45,075 bases of DNA, taken from IMG/VR virus record IMGVR_UViG_3300046507_000088, positions 1 to 45,075 of that record. The stretch is one strand, 5' to 3'. The notes under the pieces were generated by a model. The model was not told where the DNA came from. It ran no database searches and saw only the letters and a list, made by a program, of their open reading frames with translations. Positions within the stretch are counted from its first letter, which is position 1. The number at the start of each line of letters is the position of its first letter. The translations under genes were made by a program, and so were the position numbers. This DNA comes from a virus. Of the stretch, positions 39,415-45,075 are shown piece after piece.

Positions 39415-39570
39415 GGTATAAGAAGATTATATAATAATATCATATAGTTAGATACTAGTACTCTGAATAGATACTACTAGTATGTATATATCTAGCTACT
39501 GAATTAGGTACGGATCAGTAGTACAGAACTAGCTACTCATACTAGATAACATACTGATATATATACAATA
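39415..39570. other. AT-rich block, candidate replication origin
   Basis: The first 60 bases after 39420 are only about a quarter G+C (TATAATAATATCATATAG). A phage promoter lies directly upstream, which is the layout of the T7 primary origin (promoters followed by an AT-rich stretch). It contains ACTAGTA-type palindromes, two CTAGCTACT repeats (39492-39500, 39529-39537) and a hairpin CTACTGA/TCAGTAG (39496-39502 with 39515-39521). An extended -10 element (TG-A-TATATA, 39555-39563) could start host transcription near 39570. Confidence 0.5.
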
Positions 39571-40595
39571 TCTCTGCGCAGTCATTAAGCCGGAATGGCT
39601 GAATTAGATCATTCTACGTAGTATCGTACAGATACAGCACAGAGAATGTTCTGTAGTAAGATCAATCAGATAACTGCATATCATCCTACTGATCCAAAAT
39701 ACTGGTATCGGTACGGATGAAACGTGCTATTGTTCGGTTGTCGCAGCGATGCGGCGGGACTGACAGACTGCTTCGGCGACTTGTCCTTACCTGCTTCATA
39801 AGCCAGCGATAGCTACAGACTGGAATACATAGGCTGCACTAGCCTCAATAGTGACGGATTGCAGAACGAAACAATGGCTGCACTTGTGAGTGACTAGCAG
39901 GGGAATAACCGCTTAGGTAGCGCGTGAGCCATACGAGGTTGGCGCTACTGTTTGAACCGGATAAGCCGCGCGAAGTCCGATGCCTTGAGGCACCACTAGT
40001 ATTTGCTGATCTATGGAACCATACCGTTCCGAATGATTAGCGCGTGATTAGTGCACTGTGAGCCGCATAGGCGTTCCATCTTGGATGGCACAGAGTAAGA
40101 CACTGATTGAATGCGCGCTATCGCTAGGTGCAACGGGGAGCAGGCCGAAAGTCAGCAAGGTAACACACAAGCGCACTAGCTATCGCAACAGCCAAGCTTG
40201 CTAGTGGTGTGTACCAGTTAATTGCACTCTCTTTCAGCGTCATGACTGCTAGGCTTAGGCGCGGACACGCTACACACAAACGTAGAGCGGGTTTCATCTA
40301 AGCTATCTGCACGATTAGAGCGGGTTAGAGACCGGCACTAACTTCATAATTACGCAAATTGCATGGGCCAGCTAGGCACTGTGGAACGTAGGGATACGCA
40401 CCACGCTACAAGTGTGCCTAGTTGGTTATGCGAGCACAGAGCACGTAAGAACTACGGGTGAACGTGGGTAATAGGGAATACTGGCCTAGTGCCAAGACAA
40501 CCTATGAAGCGGGTCGAGAGTAGGCACGTTGAGAATGCACGGATGTAATGCGTTCTCTATTGGAAGCCTCTGTGCTCACGTAACCAACTAGTGAG
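39571..40595 (+). ncRNA. Large structured non-coding RNA candidate (about 1 kb)
   Basis: About 1 kb without a credible ORF in a genome where genes otherwise overlap. Nested helices: 39681-39696 with 39703-39720 (16 bp, two bulges); 39724-39736 with 39867-39883 closing a multibranch region; 39917-39923 with 39942-39948 (7 bp); 40038-40053 with 40101-40120 (16 bp, one bulge) enclosing 40056-40060/40089-40093 and 40076-40080/40084-40088; 40159-40168 with 40207-40215, stacked on 40174-40180/40200-40206; and 40418-40441 with 40568-40591 (22 Watson-Crick, one G-U, one mismatch), enclosing 40461-40466/40525-40530, 40482-40485/40491-40494, 40501-40504/40521-40524 and 40531-40539/40549-40557. Nearly all non-Watson-Crick pairs are G-U when read on plus, supporting a plus transcript. 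It may be transcribed from P5 or from an extended -10 near 39558. Ends are approximate and no known RNA family was recognised. Confidence 0.65.
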
Positions 40596-40601
40596 CAAGC
40601 C

Positions 40602-40799
40602 ATGAATACAGAAACGATTGCGGGAATGATCGTATACGGGAGCATGTTCGCCATGCTTCTTATTGTTCTATTCCTTATGGGTGGATGGCCAGCGGTTGCT
40701 GTCATCAATCTAGCCACGGGTAAGGTGCACATTCTCGGTACGTGCATCATGTACGCCATTGGTGCGCTCGTTGTGTACGCAATGGCCTATAGGATTTAA
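40602..40799 (+). CDS. Small membrane protein, first early gene
   Basis: 65 residues; ATG lies 10 nt after the last helix of the putative ncRNA. Two hydrophobic segments: IAGMIVYGSMFAMLLIVLFL (about 5-25) and ILGTCIMYAIGALVVYAMAY (about 45-63). No strong Shine-Dalgarno sequence, so the upstream RNA structure may control its translation. Function unknown; early small membrane proteins in phages often alter host membrane processes or block superinfection. Confidence 0.65.
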   Translation: MNTETIAGMIVYGSMFAMLLIVLFLMGGWPAVAVINLATGKVHILGTCIMYAIGALVVYAMAYRI

Positions 40800-40803
40800 G
40801 TAC

Positions 40804-41013
40804 ATGATGACACTACATGAGGCGCATCTGCGTCTGCAACAGAACGGCATGCGTATGACAGGACGGTATCGCGATTGGACGATTAACTTCGTTGAGGATC
40901 GCGACAACCGCCATGCGTACCACACTGACGACCTTGAGGACGCTGTTCTCATGGGCGGCACCATGCGGCGCAATCGGCGGAATGCTGTTGCTGCTCGCTA
41001 CGCCTTTGCCTGA
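40804..41013 (+). CDS. Early hypothetical protein, 69 aa
   Basis: Begins at ATG 40804 or 40807, just after the previous gene. Basic and polar (LHEAHLRLQQNGMRMTGRYR, HTDDLEDAVLMGGTMRRNRR). No recognised motif. Confidence 0.55.
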   Translation: MMTLHEAHLRLQQNGMRMTGRYRDWTINFVEDRDNRHAYHTDDLEDAVLMGGTMRRNRRNAVAARYAFA

Positions 41014-41079
41014 TCCGCACCTAGACGGCATCTAGGATCAACAGCCCGCGCCATTGAGGCGTTCAACCGGAGACGTGAC

Positions 41080-41607
41080 ATGACTGCCAATAAAACTGCG
41101 ACCGCTACCACTGCGCCTGCCAAGCCCGTCAAGGCTGCTTCCATGATGAAGCTGCTCGTCGGCACCAAGGCAATCGAAGATGCGCTCATGAGCATTCATC
41201 GGCGCGGGCAGACGCTTCAGCAGGATATGCACGTTGCTGCCTGCTCTGTGCTTCAGCACATCGGCCAGCACTCCGACATTCGCATGGCTGCGAAGCTCCT
41301 GAACGCGATGCCGGAGGCGGCTCGCAAGAATGCCATGCGGGATTGGCTCAGCGAGTTCGGCCCGATCATGTTCGATGGTGACAATCCGATCTTCGTGCAG
41401 GGCGGCAAGGTTCGGCTCGGTGACGCTCAGGCTAACCCGTTCTGGAAGTTCAGCCCGGAGAAGCCGTATCAGGCTATCGACGTGGCTGCGCTGATCGCTT
41501 CCACGATCAAGAAGCTCGAAAAGGACGCGAAGGAAACGAAGGCGAACCACGGCTCGCTGATCGCTGGCCTGGAAAAGCTGATCCCGGCTGCGCCTACCGC
41601 GCACTAG
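41080..41607 (+). CDS. Early hypothetical protein, 175 aa
   Basis: An Ala/Thr/Lys-rich N-terminus is followed by a helical domain with QQDMHVAACSVLQHIGQHSD and LLNAMPEAARKNAMRDWLSE. I recognise the pattern as a recurrent early protein of T7-like phages without known function. The C-terminus is Lys-rich. It is the largest early gene of the first transcription unit, ended by the terminator at 41648-41683. Confidence 0.65.
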   Translation: MTANKTATATTAPAKPVKAASMMKLLVGTKAIEDALMSIHRRGQTLQQDMHVAACSVLQHIGQHSDIRMAAKLLNAMPEAARKNAMRDWLSEFGPIMFDGDNPIFVQGGKVRLGDAQANPFWKFSPEKPYQAIDVAALIASTIKKLEKDAKETKANHGSLIAGLEKLIPAAPTAH

Positions 41608-41647
41608 CTATCCGTAAGCCTGTAGGCAGGCACGTATCTAATCAATG

Positions 41648-41683
41648 GGGCGCACGTAGTTCAATCTGCGTGCGCCCTTTTTT
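41648..41683 (+). terminator. Strong intrinsic terminator in early region
   Basis: GGGCGCACG (41648-41656) pairs perfectly with CGTGCGCCC (41669-41677), extended by TAG/CTG inside; a run of six T follows (41678-41683). It would stop or attenuate host RNA polymerase after the first three early genes. Confidence 0.9.
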
Positions 41684-41799
41684 GCGTTCTGCGAGTGCTG
41701 ATGCGCGCCGAACACTAGGGTTTTGAAATGGGCAAATGTCCCAACTCCGAAGTGAAGGCGCAACGATCAGCACTCACAAAACGCAATAGGAGCACGACA

Positions 41800-42009
41800 A
41801 TGGTTCGCACCACAAGACTACAGCGCGAGGCGTTGCTTCGCGTGTTCACTCGTCGTGATCCTAAGCCGGATCATCCTATCAACGTGCACGCATGGTGGCG
41901 CAGATACCGCGCGTTCCGCCGCACTGCGCACGCTGGCTATGACTGCATCATGATCCAATGGTGCGGCATGTGGCTCGGCATCGAGCCTGACGGTTACACA
42001 CACAGCTAG
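41800..42009 (+). CDS. Early hypothetical protein with MWLGIEPDGYTHS end, 69 aa
   Basis: ATG 41800 is chosen over ATG 41728 because AGGAG lies at about 41788-41792. RTTRLQREALLRVFTRRD at the start and WCGMWLGIEPDGYTHS at the end match a small protein that recurs in many phages without known function. Conserved aromatic and Cys residues suggest a compact fold. Confidence 0.7.
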   Translation: MVRTTRLQREALLRVFTRRDPKPDHPINVHAWWRRYRAFRRTAHAGYDCIMIQWCGMWLGIEPDGYTHS

Positions 42010-42020
42010 GGAGCACGACA

Positions 42021-42191
42021 ATGCCTGACGTTGGTATCTCGCTGGAAGCACTGCTGGTGCTTCTGTGCATCGCGTTCGCTGTACCATTCGCGGCGCTCGG
42101 CCTCGTTCTGCGTGGCCTGATCCGTGGGTATCGCATTCGCAAGGCGCATCAGCGCTTCGCTCGTGCTTATGAGCGGAGAATGTTCTCGTGA
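42021..42191 (+). CDS. Small single-pass membrane protein, 56 aa
   Basis: ATG 42021 with GGGAG at 42009-42013. One long hydrophobic helix (LEALLVLLCIAFAVPFAALG) followed by a strongly basic tail (RGYRIRKAHQRFARAYERR). Its stop overlaps the next GTG. Function unknown. Confidence 0.6.
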   Translation: MPDVGISLEALLVLLCIAFAVPFAALGLVLRGLIRGYRIRKAHQRFARAYERRMFS

Positions 42192-42427
42192 GCAATCCGC
42201 ACAACTACACGGGTAAGGTCACGCTACAGCGTGTTCGCTTGAACTCTCAGGGCTACACGAGCCGTGGGCAGTACTACGGCGTAGGTGCGCGGCTGTATTG
42301 GTTCTGCTGCGACGAGCCGTTCTATCCCGAACACCGAGAAGGTTTTCTTCGCGCGACTAGCCGCACCTCTGCCAAGGCAGCAGTACGCACTAGACCGCTC
42401 ATGTCTGAGTGCAAGTTCTACAACTGA
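42188..42427 (+). CDS. Early hypothetical protein, 79 aa
   Basis: GTG 42188 overlaps the preceding stop. Recurrent pattern QYYGVGARLYWFCCDEPFYP followed by RATSRTSAKAAVR, seen in small proteins of several phage groups. Function unknown; beta-rich. Confidence 0.6.
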   Translation: MSNPHNYTGKVTLQRVRLNSQGYTSRGQYYGVGARLYWFCCDEPFYPEHREGFLRATSRTSAKAAVRTRPLMSECKFYN

Positions 42428-42434
42428 GGGCGAC

Positions 42435-42638
42435 ATGAAAGACATCACAGAAGCGCTCGAAGCTATGATCGATGCGCACGGTCTGACGCACGTCGTCGTT
42501 GGTCTGTCTCTGATCTGCTCGGAGAAGGCCGAACACATTCGCCACAACTGGCAGGATCGCACCACGGCGAAGGCGTGGGACGCGGACGCTCGCACTCTTG
42601 AGAAGGCTGCACGTCTGATTTGTTCGGACAGTAGGTGA
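42435..42638 (+). CDS. Early hypothetical protein, 67 aa
   Basis: ATG 42435 with GAGGG upstream. Helical (DITEALEAMIDAHGLTHVVV, CSEKAEHIRHNWQDRTTAKA). Two Cys residues but no zinc pattern. Function unknown. Confidence 0.6.
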   Translation: MKDITEALEAMIDAHGLTHVVVGLSLICSEKAEHIRHNWQDRTTAKAWDADARTLEKAARLICSDSR

Positions 42639-42643
42639 GGGGC

Positions 42644-42928
42644 ATGACACTGCGAGATAAACTCACGCGGCGCTTGAATGTTCAGGCTGAGCACGAAGGC
42701 GAAGACGCGGTTAAAGACTGCCGCACTGTTCTCGCGCATTGCGCATCGGAGAACGAGTGGCGAGCACTGACTACCGTGCGTTGGCATCGCTATGGGCCTA
42801 TGTCGTATGAGGCTCACGCATTCTACGATTTGAAGCCGTTTGTGCGCGTTATCGCCGAAGCACTCACGGAAGAAACGTGCGAGCACTGCCGCGCGAAGAA
42901 GTACCTCGTTTGCTTAGGGTGCCACTAA
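42644..42928 (+). CDS. Early protein with C-terminal Cys pairs, 94 aa
   Basis: ATG 42644 with GAGGGG upstream. The last 20 residues hold CEHC and CLGC, a probable zinc knuckle. The body is charged (LRDKLTRRLNVQAEHEGEDA). Overlaps the ArdA gene by TAATG, so it may be co-translated with it. Confidence 0.6.
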   Translation: MTLRDKLTRRLNVQAEHEGEDAVKDCRTVLAHCASENEWRALTTVRWHRYGPMSYEAHAFYDLKPFVRVIAEALTEETCEHCRAKKYLVCLGCH

Positions 42929-43443
42929 TGAGCGAATACACAACGCCACGGCTCTACGTTGGCACGTACGCCAAGTACAACAACGGCTCGATCAAGGGCG
43001 CATGGCTCAATCTTGACGACTACAGCGACAAGGATGCGTTCCTCGAAGCGTGCAAGGAATTGCACACTGACGAGGCTGATCCTGAGTTCATGTTCCAAGA
43101 CTACGAAGGCTTTCCGCGTTGTTACTACAACGAGAGCCATGTGCCTGATGCGTTGTGGGAGTGGATCGAACTCGATGACGACGACAAGACGATGCTCGAA
43201 GCATACATCGAGCAGGTCGATCAGAGCGGCGACATTGACAAAGCGCGTGAAGCGTTCATGGGCAAGGCCGACACTAAAGCCGCGTTCGCAGAACAGTGGC
43301 TTGAAGATACATGCGCTCTTGAAGGCGTCCCTGACGTACTGAAGCGCTACTTCGATTACGAGGCATACGCTCGCGATATGGAGCACGAAGGAATTACGTT
43401 CGTGCGTCTGAACGGTGAACTGTGGGTATTCAACAACAACTAG
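42928..43443 (+). CDS. ardA: ArdA-family antirestriction protein
   Basis: 171 residues; ArdA proteins are usually about 165-170. The start TPRLYVGTYAKYNNGSIKGA followed by WLNL, FMFQDYEGFPRCYY, and very high Asp/Glu content throughout are the family pattern. ArdA is an elongated DNA mimic that inhibits type I restriction-modification enzymes. Expression in the early region protects incoming DNA, replacing the T7 Ocr strategy. Confidence 0.9.
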   Translation: MSEYTTPRLYVGTYAKYNNGSIKGAWLNLDDYSDKDAFLEACKELHTDEADPEFMFQDYEGFPRCYYNESHVPDALWEWIELDDDDKTMLEAYIEQVDQSGDIDKAREAFMGKADTKAAFAEQWLEDTCALEGVPDVLKRYFDYEAYARDMEHEGITFVRLNGELWVFNNN

Positions 43444-43456
43444 GGGAAGACTGACT

Positions 43457-43651
43457 ATGAAGCACGTTGCACACACTGAGTTCGATAAGATGATCTTGTC
43501 GTCATACCGCACTGAGGCGCAGCAGGTTCACGGCGAGCGCGTTGAAGAACGCCAGCGCGTGAATGGTCAGCCAAACGGTTACGCACCGACAAGCGAGGCA
43601 GACCTTCAAGCGCTGCGCACTCAATCGTTCGCCGCGCAGTACGAAGGCTAA
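43457..43651 (+). CDS. Early hypothetical protein, 64 aa
   Basis: ATG 43457 with GGGGAA upstream. Charged and probably helical (DKMILSSYRTEAQQVHGERV), with a disordered C-terminus. No known motif. Confidence 0.55.
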   Translation: MKHVAHTEFDKMILSSYRTEAQQVHGERVEERQRVNGQPNGYAPTSEADLQALRTQSFAAQYEG

Positions 43652-43677
43652 CAACAGTTTTAACGGAGACTATCACT

Positions 43678-44025
43678 ATGGCTAAGAAGCATACTCGGCG
43701 CGTCTCTCTGTTCGACGCAATCGCTCTGCACGCAGAAGCGAACAAGTCTGATCCGTTCGCTGCGAAGCGTATGGCTATGACGCTGCGCAATCGTAACGAC
43801 AAGCCGAAGGAAGTGCACGCTGAAGCTACGCGGCTGATCGCTTCTCGTGCTGCCAGCATTCATCGCAATGGCGCAGAGTGGCTGAAGCCGGAGCAGGAAG
43901 ACGCACTCGCTACGCTCAAGCTCGGCCTGATCGCGGATCGCAAGCCGAAGCGCGGCAAGCGTCAGCATCTGAGCATGAGCCAGTTCGTCAGCAAGGCTGA
44001 CCTCGAAGCGGCGAGGGCGGCATGA
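43678..44025 (+). CDS. Early basic hypothetical protein, 115 aa
   Basis: ATG 43678 preceded by CGGAGA. Basic, helical (LFDAIALHAEANKSDPFAAK, AEATRLIASRAASIHRNGAE) with a Lys-rich C-terminus (RKPKRGKRQHLSMSQF). May bind nucleic acid. Overlaps the next gene by ATGA. Confidence 0.6.
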   Translation: MAKKHTRRVSLFDAIALHAEANKSDPFAAKRMAMTLRNRNDKPKEVHAEATRLIASRAASIHRNGAEWLKPEQEDALATLKLGLIADRKPKRGKRQHLSMSQFVSKADLEAARAA

Positions 44026-44360
44026 TCGGCCGTACATTCATGGCGCTGGCCCGTCAGGGCCTTAGCGATACCGAACTGCTCGGACATCTGGCGCTGCTGC
44101 GTACGAGGCCGCACGTCTCGAAGCATCGTCAGTACGACAAGAACGGCAAGCACATTCCCGGTGCACGTACGCTCGCTGATAACAGTTCGCTCAAGAAGCG
44201 GATGCGCGTTGGCGAGTTCAAGGAAGTCAAGATGACGCCTGCGCGTCGTCGTCAGTTCTGGCATGCGTCGTTCCGGCAGAAGTGGGACAGCATCAGCGAT
44301 CTCGCTACGAAGCTTGAGAAGGATCGCGAGCGTCGTCGGCTCATGAGGCTTGCTGCGTAG
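44022..44360 (+). CDS. Early basic hypothetical protein, 112 aa
   Basis: Begins at ATG overlapping the previous stop. Very basic (HVSKHRQYDKNGKHIPGART, SLKKRMRVGEFKEVKMTPAR, REKDRERRR-type end), suggesting binding to nucleic acid or acidic protein. The stop is immediately followed by the TTG of the excisionase-like gene. Confidence 0.6.
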   Translation: MIGRTFMALARQGLSDTELLGHLALLRTRPHVSKHRQYDKNGKHIPGARTLADNSSLKKRMRVGEFKEVKMTPARRRQFWHASFRQKWDSISDLATKLEKDRERRRLMRLAA

Positions 44361-44361
44361 C

Positions 44362-44706
44362 TTGCCTGCACTGAACTTCACAGAAGCCGCCGCAGAGCTA
44401 CGCGTTAGCGAGCGGCGTCTTCGCGACATTGTACAGCGGCATCCGTTCTATTACCCGAACGGATGCCGCAAGCTTTTCACACAAGCGCATATCGCGCAGA
44501 TACAGGAAGCACTCACAGAGGAAGCTCGATGCTCAAGCTCAAGGAGCGACACGGCTCGCCGTACTGGTACTTGCGCGGCACCGTCAGGGGCATCAGCGTT
44601 GACGAAAGCACTGGCATTGCTATCGCAAACAAGCGAGCAGCAGAAGAGTTCAAGACGCGCCGTGAGAACGAACTGCTCGAAGAGAGCATCCACGGCAAGC
44701 GCGTAA
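44362..44706 (+). CDS. xis: Excisionase-like HTH protein
   Basis: Start probably TTG 44362 (TTG 44350 also possible). NFTEAAAELRVSERRLRDIV and KLFTQAHIAQIQEAL form the winged helix-turn-helix of MerR/excisionase-type proteins (HTH_17-like) that usually sit just before a phage integrase. It should bend attachment-site DNA and set integrase direction. The C-terminal 58 residues are encoded inside the integrase gene (178-nt overlap) and are Ser/Arg-rich, so they may be dispensable. Confidence 0.7.
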   Translation: MPALNFTEAAAELRVSERRLRDIVQRHPFYYPNGCRKLFTQAHIAQIQEALTEEARCSSSRSDTARRTGTCAAPSGASALTKALALLSQTSEQQKSSRRAVRTNCSKRASTASA

Positions 44707-45075
44707 CAGCGACATTCGCTCAGGCCGCACTGAGCTACTTGGAAAAAGGCGGACGACAGACACACAAGCTAGCCGAGATCATCAAGCACTTCGGTACAAC
44801 GAAGCTAACGCAGATCGGGCAGGCAGAGATTGACGACGGCGCGATTGCCGTGTTTCCAACGATGCAGAACTCTTCTCGTCGCACGTTCTACTACTCGCGA
44901 GTGTCAGCCATTCTTAAGCACGCTCATAAGCGCGGAATGTGCGACGAGATCAAGTTCGATTGGCCGCCGCTCGGTAACGGTGTGGTGCGCTGGTTGACCA
45001 AAGAGGAAGCGCACCGGCTGATTGACGAGGGCAGGCACATTAAGCCGCTGCTGATCTTCTTGTTCTATACCGGGG
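44529..45075 (+). CDS. int: Tyrosine-recombinase integrase, N-terminal part (partial at window edge)
   Basis: 182 codons from ATG 44529 run off the window. N-terminal arm-binding fold (MLKLKERHGSPYWYLRGTVR), then the core-binding SAM-like domain (TFAQAALSYLEKGG, RRTFYYSRVSAILKHAHKRG), and the start of the catalytic domain (WLTKEEAHRLIDEGRHIKPL then FYTG). The last base plus the first two bases of the window make a Gly codon, so the C-terminal part at 1-215 is in frame. About 75-80 catalytic-domain residues including the first Arg would be absent in a direct join. Confidence 0.9.
   Translation, partial: MLKLKERHGSPYWYLRGTVRGISVDESTGIAIANKRAAEEFKTRRENELLEESIHGKRVTATFAQAALSYLEKGGRQTHKLAEIIKHFGTTKLTQIGQAEIDDGAIAVFPTMQNSSRRTFYYSRVSAILKHAHKRGMCDEIKFDWPPLGNGVVRWLTKEEAHRLIDEGRHIKPLLIFLFYTG

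Noticed and set aside
40316-40365. Possible tRNA-Met-like segment around ACTTCATAATT
   Set aside because: The anticodon-like loop has only a weak stem and the remaining arms do not fit a cloverleaf.
39571-40595. Group I/II intron or CRISPR array as explanation for the repeats
   Set aside because: No intron core motifs or maturase/endonuclease, no interrupted gene, and no regularly spaced identical repeats.
40502-40759. 85-aa minus-strand ORF
   Set aside because: Mirror of the membrane protein gene at 40602-40799 and of the structured RNA region; no ribosome site.

Overview
The window is almost the whole genome of a temperate T7-like podovirus (Autographiviridae-type), held as a circle or a permuted copy. 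It carries a single-subunit T7-type RNA polymerase, a family A DNA polymerase, and the T7 order portal, scaffold, capsid, tail tubular A/B, internal virion proteins, tail fibre, small and large terminase. It also has an excisionase-like gene and a tyrosine integrase. The integrase is cut by the window ends: its N-terminal half lies at 44529-45075 and its C-terminal half at 1-215. The host cannot be named; T7-type tail and ejection proteins, a lipobox lipoprotein and a SleB-type virion hydrolase suggest a Gram-negative bacterium.

Layout, following transcription. (1) 38.65-40.6 kb is the only long gene-poor stretch. It holds two small minus-strand genes, a phage promoter, an AT-rich block that is the best origin candidate, and about 1 kb of dense nested inverted complementarity that reads as a large structured non-coding RNA. 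(2) 40.6-44.4 kb: short early genes of mostly unknown function, including the antirestriction protein ArdA. (3) 44.36 kb through the window edge to 0.4 kb: xis-like gene, integrase and a small downstream gene. (4) 0.4-14.4 kb: a phage promoter, a lysozyme plus 3-TM holin pair unusually far from the late genes, a HTH protein, primase, helicase, metallophosphoesterase, nucleotide-metabolism enzymes, a CCA-transferase-like nucleotidyltransferase, DNA polymerase, a putative ssDNA-binding protein, 5'-3' exonuclease and endonuclease VII. (5) 14.4-16.8 kb: RNA polymerase, next to the structural genes as in phiKMV-type phages. (6) 16.8-38.6 kb: virion, esterase, a second holin, and packaging genes.

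Regulation. Five plus-strand copies of a motif close to CCTCCCTATTAGGAGATACA (about 671, 16827, 20478, 32054 and 39368) resemble the core of the T7 promoter and precede the replication genes, the virion genes, the capsid gene, the tail fibre gene and the non-coding region. Two of them are embedded in hairpins whose arms differ in sequence but keep pairing. Strong intrinsic terminators lie at 1450-1477, 21557-21589 (after the capsid, like T7 T-phi) and 41648-41683. Genes are packed with 1-4 nt overlaps and many non-ATG starts (TTG, GTG, an apparent CTG for DNA polymerase, and possibly AUC/AUA for the helicase).

The most notable unexplained element is the region of about 39571-40595: no ORF of consequence, but many long nested helices. 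One is a 24-position helix closing a 126-nt multibranch domain, and it is mutually exclusive with a neighbouring 12-bp helix.
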